This document shows positions 34,678 through 45,708 of a stretch of DNA of 64,000 nucleotides, piece after piece. Source of the stretch: Camarhynchus parvulus (lineage: Eukaryota; Chordata; Aves; Passeriformes; Thraupidae); contig NC_044574.1 of the NCBI RefSeq assembly GCF_901933205.1, positions 22,739,733 through 22,803,732 on the forward strand. The letters are read 5' to 3'. Made by a program: the position numbers and the translations under genes. How positions within the stretch are numbered: position 1 is the first letter of the stretch; each line of letters opens with the position of its first letter. The notes under the pieces were generated by a model that was not told the DNA's origin, made no database searches, and worked only from the letters and a program-made list of their open reading frames with translations.

Positions 34678-37600
34678 GTAATTCTTCCTAAACCTTCTCT
34701 CTGTTCTTTCTGAAGTCTTGCATGTGGAATCTTGGTATTATTATAGCATTACTATCCAAGTGGATTCAGACACCCAGGAGAAATATTTTGCTTATTGTGA
34801 ACAGAAGAAAAACAACAGAGGTCATCCTATGGAATATGCAGTATATCAGTAAAAGTGGAAGAGAGAGGAGGAAAGTAAACAACAGTCCCTAATGTCTTTT
34901 CATCCTCATTGTTACCTTTTCTCACCTTGTAGCCACTTTTAGAGAGGATGCAAAATTTGGTGCCATGAGGGCAGCCATTGTATTATGGCAGTGACACTTC
35001 AACACCAACAATTAGTTATTTTCAAGCTGAAAAGAGATGTAACAAAGGCATCATCTGAGAAGTATATCCATTTACTCCATTATCATAATTTCCAGCAGTG
35101 TCAGCAGAAAATTAGCTTGAGCATTATGTTTTAAAACACACACAGAGATGGCCCTTGCAGTGTAATCGTGGATTTACTCTGCAGAAATATAAGACGTTTA
35201 AGCTAGTGTTTCTTGTCCTGACAGTTTTAGTTCCAAAAATGTTTGGAACCATCTGGGGTTTAGTTTCTAAAGTCACTTCTGTTACCTATTTTTAATATCT
35301 ACAGAAGCTTTCTTTCTAAATTAAATTCCAGTAAAGAATTTACCTTGATGCTATCTTCTGGATGTATATTTTGTAGATTGTTTGATGTCTGAGAAGATGC
35401 TTTGGTTTTTTTTCAGTTGTTTGTTTTTCCACTTCATTATGTGGTACTGGATTGTCCTTTCTCCCGAGTTCTTCTCCGCTAGTGAGAAGCCAGTTTCATT
35501 TTCCTTAGTCATTTAAGAGATGCAATGAAGAAATTGTTCATTAGCAGATTAATATTGACACTTTCTTGACTTAAAAACAATATGGTCCTGCCTACCACAA
35601 ATAGGAATATAGAGCTCAGGAAGAACCAAAAAGAATCCTGTCTAGTTTCTGTTTAAGGGCATGCTAAAAGTAATGCTGGAAAAACTCACAGTGAAAAGGG
35701 TGGTGTATAGAGTAAAACTATATGTCCCATGATTAGCATCCAAACTCCAGGGAAAACAGCATGTTTTTTCCTGGAAGAGTGCAAAGCAGGTTAATGTGCA
35801 TCAACAAGTATATAGCTGACAGTAATAACCTGTAGGAATCAAATTAGGTGCTGTATGCAAGTGTCATATACTGACTTTATAATCAGCTCATGTTTTTGTT
35901 ATTCTTAATCTTTCACAGTATTGTACATGGTAAGAAGTGCTTGAATGGGGCAATTGACTGCAGTGAGGTTGTAAAAGTGCCTTCTGTATCCAGTATATTT
36001 GGATTTCTGCCTTAATACACAGATTAGTATTTTCTCTGTCATTGAAGGATTGTAGAGCTTTAGAAAACAAAGACTTTGCATTAGAATAGAAGGCACAGAT
36101 ACATGATCTTCACACATCTGATTTTAGATCAAGAAGAGAAAAGCATGTGTAACAGAAACTGTTGCTTCTTAGAAACCTCTGATGTTTTTTAGAAAGTTCA
36201 ATGTGACCAACACTTGCAGTTTTGTATTTCATATTTTCCTTGAATTCAGTATTTCCTTTGTATTTAATAATTTCCTTAAAACAGTATTTACTGGAGCTAT
36301 GTTGGTTAGGAACATTGGACATTCTCTTACAGTAGAAAATAAAGTCTTATCCTAACCCATACTAAAGACTCTGAAACACAACTTTAAACAAAAAAGGTTA
36401 GAGCTGTCACTCTGCCAGTGGCTGTCAGCAGCAATATGGCAAGTTAAAATCCAATCATTTTTGATCTATATCTTCACAAATTCTTGCAGAACATACATAC
36501 ACAGATTTTCATTGCTCACTTATTTGAACCCTTGGGAGGAAAGAATGTTGATGCTGAAGTGACTGAATTATAGGTTACTAACAGTCGGAGATTGCACTGC
36601 CATTTTCTAACATGGTATCTCTGAACCCCTAGTATTTGAAACTAGCCCACTCATATTTAATTATATAATTGCTACAGACCATTCTTTTGGATTTCCATAG
36701 AGCATGCTTTTTGCAGGCATCTAACAGACAATATGTAAAAGAAGTGGGTTACACTGTTTTATGAATCAAATGGCAAAACTCCTTTTAAGTCTTCATTTAT
36801 CTGTCCAAACTCTGAACACTTCTGAGCAGAAGCTGATGAAAGTAGACTGTTGCAAAAGATGCATTCTTTAGTACCCCTGCTTACTTATTCATAGAGGAGA
36901 TTTGATAGAATAGTGTTTATTTTGTTTCAAGATTATAGATAAAACTTAATTTTTTTTAATCCTGTAGGCTGCCAGTCATCCTGACATTAATTTGGGTACC
37001 TTCACTGTGTTGTTGTTGGCTGGGAGCCCACTTAATATGAAGCATGGGAAGTGGATAACAAAAAGGTCTTTGTTAAGTACTTGCTGTTTTAAATGAGAGA
37101 GGGATTTCAGCCATGTATTACCAGCTCAGTCATACAGACTTTCATTAACAACTTTCAGGTCACCTTGAGTTAATCTGCATGTCATTATGGGGCAGGTGCT
37201 GAATCATAAAAACACATTCTTTTTATCTTCGCTTTTTTCACTTTGTGTTTCTAGCTGTTCTTCAGTATTTCCTGTCCTAATATAGAGCTTTCCCTATGAA
37301 TCATTTTCCCATACTTTTGAGTTTCAATAGAGAATTGAGGCAGATGCCTTCTCTGTTGCCACTTTTTCATAATTTCTGCCACTGGAGTTCACATTCAGCT
37401 CAACACAGACATGAAAAATGTTACACCACTTCTAGGACAAATGGCAAGAAAGTGTGAGATTTGTGGTTAGTTTTTACTTGTACTTTTCTTTCTTGGAGAG
37501 AGAGAGTGAAATGAATTATGGCTTCAACATTACAAGCTAAAGAGTACAAGAGGGGAATTTCATTATGATAGAAATTTGGAAATTGATTTTGGTTTTACTA

Positions 37601-38864
37601 AGAAAGGCTGTTAGGCAGTGCTTTCATAGGTTCTTTACTACATCAGAGATAACTGGAGTTTTCCTAGTAGTCCTTACAGCATGGTGATTTTTTTTCTATC
37701 TCTTTGCTTTACTCTTTTTTTTGTATCAAGGCATATTTTTTTTTTTTGTGTCACTGTGCTACTTCTTATGTGAAGTGCTTGTGTATTGAAATATTGATTG
37801 TGGCTGCATTCACAGCTTCAAATACAAAGCAGGCAAAGAACAAGAGAGAAGCCTATTCAAAGTAATTTTATATTTAGGAAATATGATAAAAACTCCACAG
37901 TATTTCCTATTCCTTTATCACCTCCATCAGTATTGTTTAATTCAGTAGATGCTTCTGTCTGTAGCAAGGTGAGCCCTTCAATGAAACCAGGAGCAGATTC
38001 TGACAGTAGCAGGAAAATCAAGTGCAGGGCAATGCTGTTTGTACAGACTGCGTTTCTTGTATGATGCCTTTATTGCAGACTTCTATTTCTTTACTCTGTA
38101 AATACATAAGCACTTTGTAAAAGAAAAGAAAGGAAAGGACATTACATTGAAAGGTCACTGTATATTGTGGTTTCAGTGTGTTTGGTATGCCAGGTGCTGT
38201 CATTGCAGGGCCACCTGCAATATTTACACCTAAGCTGTATGACTAAGATTTCAGGGTATTTATTAATATCCTTATTAACATATTAACAGAAATGGTTGTG
38301 ACACATACTAAAAATAAACACATGCACCTGAAACTTGAGGCTACTGGAAAGTGTGCATTTAGCCTCATGTGCTAAATGCTGTATTGTGGTTTTGTGGCTT
38401 TTTCCACCACATGAGAGAAAAACCAAATTTCAGATCTTCAGTTGTGTCTTCAGGTATAGATTTTTTCCTTATTGTATTACGATTTTTAAAGGGCATTTTG
38501 ATTAGATTTTTATTCAAGTTTATATTCCTACAAACATGAGAACAGTCCACTAAAGTATTACATGCACAAAAAGTGACAACATTGATAAACTTGACTACCT
38601 AGTTTATTGTAGACTTAGCTTAAATTTGAATTGCTTTTTTTTTGTGAAAACTCTCTAAACAAATTAGTAAGTGATTGTGTTATTCAGAGTAATAATTTTG
38701 ATCCTATAAAACTTCTAAAGCCAAAAGCACATGTCTAGCACAGTGTATCTAACCTCCAGGTCACTCCTATCAGAAGTTGTTGTCCTTTGACTATTTATTG
38801 TTTTTATATTCTTGTCAAAAGATGTGCTTGCTTGATATAACCTGTTTTTTCATTGTTTTCACAG
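34678..38864 (+). other. TBC1D1: TBC1D1 intron
   Basis: 4.2 kb, GTAATT to TTCACAG. Short T-runs at 37737-37748 and 38635-38644. Nothing else recognised. Confidence 0.8.
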
Positions 38865-39034
38865 ATATGCTCTTTCTTCAAGGATCAGAGGCTATATTTA
38901 AAGTGGCTTTAAGCCTTTTGGGAAGCCACAAGCCCTTGATTCTGCAGCATGAGAATCTAGAAACTATTGTTGATTTTATTAAAAGCACTCTCCCCAACTT
39001 GGGTTTGGTACAGATGGAAAAGACCATTAGTCAG
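38865..39034 (+). CDS. TBC1D1: TBC1D1 exon: end of TBC domain
   Basis: 170 nt. It completes Asp, then M-L-F-L-Q-G-S-E-A-I-F-K-V-A-L-S-L-L and later N-L-G-L-V-Q-M-E-K-T-I-S-Q|GTATGA, phase 0. The D-x-[IL]-F-L-Q-G-x-E-x-I-F-[KR]-[VI]-A-L signature closes the TBC fold. The open frame begins earlier in the intron, but the acceptor ACAG at 38861-38864 and phase define the start. Confidence 0.96.
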
Positions 39035-41746
39035 GTATGAAATAAACTGGACACATGGTATGCAAAGGATACAGAGGTATGCAAAGGAATGCTCTTGTTA
39101 AGCTCTCGACAGAAAAAGCAGAACAGCTACTGCTTTAATCTGAGAACTTCCTTGTAGTTTGGAAGATGTTGAAAACTTTTGGGAGCAGATGACTTGTAAA
39201 CCAAGATGACTTAGTAGCTTTGTATGGTATTGTAACCATTGGTTATTGTCGCTTTATGAAACCTTTAGTGCAAATTAATTCTTTTTTCACCAAAGAAACT
39301 TGCCTTCCAAGTCTCATATCAGAAGCAAAAATTGACTTACAAGAGCCTCACAAGTGTTAACCTTACTTAATGAAATTAGAAGCCTTCCCACATCCACTCT
39401 GTCTCTGCTGGCTTTTATGGTGCTGGCCCAGTGTGTAACAACAGCACCTTTCTAATTCTGTCAGGAGTACATAGGGCAGTGCAGACTGTTGCAGTGAGTA
39501 GTGACTCTAGACAGCAAAATGGAATCCTTGATGCAATTCTTTTGAACAGCAGACAAGGAAAATGATTCAACATTGCTAATACTCCAGATGATACTTATGG
39601 ATTATGAAAAAAAATGGAAATTATTTCAATTAAGGCTTGCCTGTTTAAAAACCCTAAGTGTTTTTTACACTTGACATCTAAACTGCTTCAGACAAATAGA
39701 AGATGGGTTTTAGCCAGTTTTTCTGAAGGCCTTTTGTGGTCCAGAACATAGGGGCTGTACTGTGCAGAGCTGCAGATGCTGGCACCCACCAAGGGCTGCC
39801 AAGATCAAAGACCGAGGGTTGATAAAGAAAGCAGCAGCAGCAGCACAGTGCTCTGCAGAGGGCTGGTGAGGGGCTCCCTCTGAGCCCTGGCAGCAAAGCT
39901 TCTGGGGGTCACAGCTTACATTAGGGCCAGAAAAAAGGCTCCTCGTGCTTACTGTCAAAGGAAAGAGATGAGAGCTAGAACGTCTGTGCAGGAGGAATGA
40001 AAGCAAGGAATTTCCAAGGGGCGAAGGGGGTTGTGTGTTACCTGCCAGACTGAAAAACTTGCAGTGCTTAGGTGACCTGCAGAAAACCGTGTGCTTTGAG
40101 CTGAAGGAGGGAGGGATGCTCTGTTTAGGCAGCCCTGACTGCTCTAAATTGGAAGTGGGTAGGTAGAAGTGAGGATAAGTAGAAGGAAGAGCAGTTCCCC
40201 ACTTTGATCAGGGTTAACTCTGAAGAGAGCAGCTGTTTGACCAGCCCACAGTCCATACACAGCTCTTGGGTTAATCCCCATGTTCCTCATCCTTCTGCAG
40301 CATGGCCTTCGGTTCCATGCCTTAACGGGCTTTCACTTTGCCAGGTTTCAAATCAAACTTTTTATTGCCTCATGGTTCCCTTCTTTCCGATTTCATACTC
40401 TGGTTATGACAGCAGGGATTTCCCTCCCTCCTCAGGAGCACAGAGGCTGGAAGTGCAGAGGTCATGAGATGAACTAACATTGTGCCCTGCTGAATTGCGC
40501 TGCTTGTTTTATTGAAATTTCAACAGGGTCTCTTCTCTAGAGATGCTCAGATTCACAGAAAATGAAAATTCTCTATGTGTAATCAAAGTCAAATTAAAAT
40601 TGTATTTCAGCCTTCTGTGCTTAGATGCTCAGTATATACATTTCTGCTGCTATTTAACTACAAGATAATTTTTTATTGGACATGTGACAGAAACTTTTCA
40701 TAATCTGATGTTTTCTTTAACCAACAGTTAAAGTTTTGTAGACAGAGCAGATAAATAAAATAGGCAAATATCCCTGTTACTTTTAACAGGTATTTCAGAT
40801 GGGATTTGACATTTGACTCATTTTCAAAATGAATAAAGTACAAGTGGTTTAAAAATAAAGAATGACCCTGGAATTTCCCTTCTTGGGCTATTTTTCAAAT
40901 ACATTTTTAAATCAACTTTTATTTCTTCTATGTTCTGTTATTGGCACACTTGTCCTTTTCATTTACTACCTTCTTCACTGCTTGTAGTGGAAATTGGAGT
41001 CATATTAATGAATAATTTGAAGGCAGATGTTTGCCAAAACCTAGAAAAAGGAAAATAGTAGGTTTTTTTCCCCTTGGGTCACTCTGCATCTCAATTTATT
41101 TATCTGCTTTTAAAGTAAAAGTTTTTCTTAATGTTCATGGATAAGACTGAGCATTCGTTTCAGTGATTTGTAGTTAACAATAATAGAAATCTATTTTGAT
41201 GTTACATAATGTTTTTGTTAAGTGTGTAAAGATAGAAAATTTCATTTTCTTTCGGTCTGTATAAATACTATAGAATCATAAATAAAGATAGCAAAGTTTT
41301 ACTGATGTTCATTTAAGGCTTTTATTTTACTTAGCCTTACACTTGTGGCTACACACATATGGCAGGAGAGTTTGGACCACACTTTTTCTGAACTGACAAT
41401 TAATTCTGGGTATGACTAGAAGGGTTTATGCCAGACTGAGATATATTAAATTTGAAAAGGGGAATACCCTGCAAGTCCACACCCTTGAAACCTTTAGTTT
41501 AAGTAGTTTTGCTGAAGTCAAGCAGCAAATCAGTAGCAACTTTTTAAAGTAGATCCAATGTATTGCACTCTACTGCCTCAGGCTTGCCATTTCCACAATA
41601 GGAAATGTGAATGCCAAAAAATAAGTTATTTTTTGTATGCATTAATTAAATATCTGTGTCTAGATCTAGATCAATAGATTTTAAAGCTTTGAAAGAGCAA
41701 TGGTTTTGATCTGCACAGCACCTAATAATATTTTTATATATAACAG
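39035..41746 (+). other. TBC1D1: TBC1D1 intron
   Basis: 2.7 kb. Two copies of GGTATGCAAAGGA lie 19 bp apart (39057-39088), and a short CAG run is at about 39829-39840. The open frames at 39.7-40.5 kb have no supported function. Confidence 0.8.
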
Positions 41747-41917
41747 GTGTTTGAAATGGATATTGCCAAACAGTTGCAAGCTTATGAAGTTGAGTATCAT
41801 GTGCTTCAGGATGAGCTTATAGATTCTTCTTTAAACGACAATCAGAGACTGGATAAATTAGAAAAGGCAAACAGCAGTTTGCGCAAACAAAACTTTGATC
41901 TCCTGGAAGAACTGCAG
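41747..41917 (+). CDS. TBC1D1: TBC1D1 exon: coiled coil, first part
   Basis: 171 nt, 57 codons, [24 protein letters not shown]... to L-L-E-E-L-Q|GTACAA, phase 0/0. V-F-E-M-D-I-[AS][14 protein letters not shown] is essentially shared with TBC1D4. From [11 protein letters not shown] onward there are heptad-spaced leucines, the start of a C-terminal coiled coil. Confidence 0.97.
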
Positions 41918-42602
41918 GTACAATTTATATTTCATATATTATTAACATTCTAGTATTCTAATTTACGCACCTTTTCAGAAGAGCCTGTCCTACTCCACAT
42001 CACAGGAGGGATTGGTGTTTGGTCTAGTGAATTTAAAATGTAGCCACTTAAAAGTTTTATTTAGTTTAGCCCTCAAAGTTTACATGCAGAAGAAATTCTG
42101 CGAGAGGGATGGTTAGAGCATATACTAGTAGTTAGTGAAAAGTTCAACACACTGCCTCTTCTCTTGTAATTAAAATCATATCTGTAGAAGATAAGTAAAA
42201 ATAAAGTGCTTTTTCAACTTCATTTTTATATTTTCAGTCACTGCTTTATTACAGCAGGGATTCTACTCTGCCAAAAATGGGTAGACTAATTGCACTGTCA
42301 CATGTTGAGTTGTCTTTGTTTTGCAAAGCAACAACTGTGGCTGGCCAAAAATATCTCTCAACTGACCCATACAGAAGCTTATCTTACCCTGCAGTTCTTT
42401 GGTATAAAATTTGCAGATTTGGTAACTTTCTAATTTCATTACTTTGCATTATATTCTGAGTTTAATTTTTCATAATTTCTTTAGTATTTTATATATATTA
42501 ATGTATCTCATAAAATAGTTTAAAGATGGTTTCAGTCATTAATGAAATTACCTTTTTTTCCCTTCCCATCCTTTCTCCCCTCCCGTCTTTTTACTTTGAT
42601 AG

Positions 42603-42800
42603 GTGGCTAATGGAAAAATCCAAAACCTTGAAGCTACAGTAGAGCTTTTATTGACCAATGAAGGCAAACTGAAGCAGTCCATTCTCACTCTTGAGCAGGA
42701 GAGAGCAGCTCTGCTGAAAGCTGTGGAAGAGATGCAAAAAAAGATGGGTGATACAGATGGGAAGCCTCTTCTTACTAGACAGGGACTGGATGCTGACTGA
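42603..42800 (+). CDS. TBC1D1: TBC1D1 terminal coding exon: coiled coil and stop
   Basis: 198 nt including TGA at 42798-42800; acceptor TTGATAG, phase 0. It reads V-A-N-G-K-I-Q-N-L-E-A-T-V-E and continues as Leu/Glu/Lys heptads to a divergent tail ending R-Q-G-L-D-A-D. The coiled coil probably mediates self-association (family inference). The tail differs from the TBC1D4 C-terminus, consistent with paralogue divergence. Confidence 0.96.
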   Translation: MANGKIQNLEATVELLLTNEGKLKQSILTLEQERAALLKAVEEMQKKMGDTDGKPLLTRQGLDAD

Positions 42801-43084
42801 CTGCACAGCTGTAAGGGAGCAGAGAAGCTGAGCAAGAAACAAAGGGAAGAGCTGAGTCATTTTGTCATGATCCGTGGGGATTTGACATTGTTGTGTTTGT
42901 TGTACACACCTTACTGTGGCAAAGCAAGATATGGGCATGGTGGCTTTCCATATCAGAGAAGCTGATTTCCTGGGGAAAGACTCTTCTCTTCTTAGTACGT
43001 AGAAATACTGTGAAGGGTAAGATGCCACATAAGAAAGAGTGAACAGGAGAAACTTGCTAGTGTGTGCAGTCATACACAATACAC

Positions 43085-43092
43085 TGTAAATA
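43085..43092 (+). promoter_or_regulatory. TBC1D1: Pumilio response element candidate 1
   Basis: TGTAAATA, an exact match to the UGUANAUA consensus in the 3' UTR on the coding strand. Confidence 0.45.
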
Positions 43093-43552
43093 TGGTATGG
43101 ATTCTTCAATAAGTGCTTCTAAACCTAAGTGCTTTGGGTTTGTCACATTTTTGGTTTTGTCTGGATCACCACCAACTTAAATAGCACATCCTTTAGAAGG
43201 TCTATTGAAGAAATATGTCAATGTAAAACCTTTGAATGGATGACTGCCCCATTGCAGCTATGCAGTGGTAACATTTACAGGTGATTTGTATTGGACTTGA
43301 AATTTTTGTTGATGTAATTCCCCTACAGCTTGGCTGGGTTCTGTTAATTATGTTGTTTACACCTCAGAAAACTGCTTCCTGATGCTTGAAGGTGTGAATC
43401 CACTGAACTTCAGGGAGCTGGACATTATCATATGTAACTATGCATGGCTGGGGGTTGCCTTCCTTTTTTTTAAGTATGTTGGTTTAGTATATTTCTTCTT
43501 TAACTACCATTAATTTAGTGTATTGTTAGTTAGTATTATCTGATAAACATAC

Positions 43553-43560
43553 TGTATATA
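43553..43560 (+). promoter_or_regulatory. TBC1D1: Pumilio response element candidate 2
   Basis: TGTATATA, an exact UGUANAUA match in the 3' UTR, in an AT-rich accessible context. Confidence 0.45.
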
Positions 43561-44363
43561 GTAATTGCATTATTCTTAACAAAATATAATGACATTAATT
43601 TGGTGAAGCCTGTGACTCTTGCAGCATCATTCAAGGATTTCTATTCAGACTCTTCAAATTTCATCTTATTTATTTCTGATCTGCTGTGTGATGTAAGACG
43701 TCTTTTTTTCTGGGAAAGTAATGTCTACTGTCATTTTTTCCCCTTTATTTGCTACTCTATGCCCACCCATCCTCTGAGAAATGTAAAGATTTTTTCTGAA
43801 GAAGGGGAGTCATTTCAAGAGCTTCATGGTGTGCCAGATATGCTTAAACTGTTTCATAAAGGGATAGAAGTTCTAATTAGGACATCATTATTTTGCAATG
43901 CATCTTTCAAATAAGACTACATATCTGAAAGAGTAAGTCTCATTTTTCTTAATGCAAAAGTAGTTTGCAAGCCAGTTAAAGCAACATTGTGCAATAATAC
44001 CCATGGATATGCTGTTGTTGGGTTAACTTCAGAATTAGGAATATTGCCATAGTTTTTTTCAGTCGCTAAGCATTGAGTTTATAGGCACTGTTGTTTTGTT
44101 ATAGCGGAGATTCACCCAGGACGTGATTTTTATATGTTTGGTTTTTGCAAGTCCACTTTGTATTCACTTAGTATTGAAATTCCACATACATCAGTTATTA
44201 TTAATCCATTTACCTCTTAAGCATGTTTTTTTTAATTTGGAAATCCACAGTGAAGCTTATGCTTCATGTTTAAAATCTTGTCATAATGGACCTCATACTG
44301 TCAGATCACTCAGTAATGTGTTTTTTACAGCCATAGTTCATTCACTGACTTTTTAACAAAAGC

Positions 44364-44369
44364 AATAAA
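44364..44369 (+). terminator. TBC1D1: Polyadenylation signal of TBC1D1
   Basis: AATAAA followed by AATAATAATAAT and then a GT/T-rich stretch (about 44396-44413), the usual arrangement of signal and downstream element. I see no other canonical AATAAA between the stop codon and here. Confidence 0.75.
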
Positions 44370-44390
44370 AATAATAATAATCTATGCCTA

Positions 44391-45095
44391 CATCTATGTT
44401 GTTACATTTTTTGCTATTCAAACACAAAACCACAGTTGGTGGGGCGCCAGTTCAGAGCCATGTGAGATGAGACTTCCTCTGCAAGTGCTGTCTACAGTGG
44501 TTGTTAATTTCCATTCCACTCCCTGAATGGAAATGCTCCAGGTACAATGAAACAGTTGCTTCTATATAGTTAGAAAAGCCTAAAGTTTCTTGTTACCTAT
44601 TTACCAGTCATGCTTTCTGAGAAAAGTGACTCTAGTTCTCCTCTAAGTGCACTTAGTAATGCACTTACACAAATTCCCAGTAAAAGACTTTGGACTAGGA
44701 GTTGAAGGGAAGTAATACCACTTACCAAGTTCCCAACTTTGTAAAAGCTCAGGGCTTTTCCCTCCAGAAGTATGAGAAAGAAGTGATAGAGCCCGGAGCT
44801 AGTCCCAGATACTCGATACTCCAACTGTAGCTGTAGCTGAGCATCCTTAAAAATGTGTAAAATTAGGCCTCCTATTTTCTGAGTACCAGAAATTGTCGTA
44901 ACATACCATCTTCTTTAGGAACATTAATGTCTGATTCAGAGAATATTTTTTTAAAAAGCCACCTGCAAATCCATACATTGAATCCCTCAGCAGAAATAGC
45001 AAATGAACCATTCACAGAAAATTAAAGTTGAAATAATCAACATTTTCTCCATATCACGTCTACATATAAAAATCCTCAGGAGTAAAGAAAAAACA
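44391..45095. other. Intergenic flank downstream of TBC1D1
   Basis: About 700 bp of unique sequence. No gene recognised; a reverse-strand open frame at 44597-44824 lacks any supporting signal. Confidence 0.7.
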
Positions 45096-45708
45096 GGAAG
45101 GAAGGAAGGAAGGAAGGAAGGAAGGAAGGAAGGAAGGAAGGAAGGAAGGAAGGAAGGAAGGAAGGAAGGAAGGAAGGAAGGAAGGAAGGAAGGAAGGAGG
45201 AAGGGAGGGGAGGAAGGAAGGAAGGAAGGAAGGAAGGAAGGAAGGAAGGAAGGAAGGAAGGAAGGAAGGAAGGAAGGAAGGAAGGAGGGAGGGAGGGAGG
45301 GAGGAGGGAAGGAAGGAAGGAAGGAAGGGAAGGAAGGAAGGAAGGAAGGAAGGAAGGAAGGAAGGAAGGAAGGAAGGAAGGAAGGAAGGAAGGAAGGAAG
45401 GAAGGAAGGAAGGAAGGAAGGAAGGAAGGAAGGAAGGAAGGAAGGAAGGAAGGAAGGAAGGAAGGAAGGAAGGAAGGAAGGAAGGAGGAGGAAGGAGGAG
45501 GAAGGGGGGGGGGGGGGGAAAAGAAGGAAGGGGAGGAGGGGAAAGGAAGGAGGGAAGGAAGGAAGAAGGAAGGAAGGAAGGAAGGAAGGAAGGAAGGAAG
45601 GAAGGAAGGAAGGAAGGAAGGAAGGAAGGAAGGAAGGAAGGAAGGAAGGAAGGAAAAACGAAAGAAAAACAAAAGAAAAGAAAAGAGGAGAAAAGAGAGA
45701 AAGAAGAG
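45096..45708. repeat. (GGAA)n microsatellite / polypurine tract
   Basis: A 0.6-kb near-uninterrupted purine strand, mostly GGAA units with GGGA/GAGG variants at about 45199-45210, 45283-45330 and 45483-45556, and a 15-G run at about 45504-45518. The tail (about 45656-45708) is GAAA-rich. Because the unit is 4 bp, all three frames translate to the same low-complexity GRKE (plus) or FLPS (minus) pattern, so the 200-250 codon open frames here are artefacts. Confidence 0.95.

Larger units (their letters stand above)
42801..44390 (+). other. TBC1D1: TBC1D1 3' UTR
   Basis: Extends from the stop codon to shortly after the polyadenylation signal. It holds two perfect TGTANATA Pumilio-type elements (43085-43092 and 43553-43560) and an 8-base miR-30-type seed match TGTTTACA at 43354-43361. 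The end at about 44,390 is estimated from the AATAAA position. An open frame at 43600-43914 within it shows no homology and is dismissed. Confidence 0.8.

Noticed and set aside
43600..43914. 104-codon open frame in the 3' UTR
   Set aside because: Lies between the stop codon and polyadenylation signal of TBC1D1; composition is UTR-like and no homology is evident.
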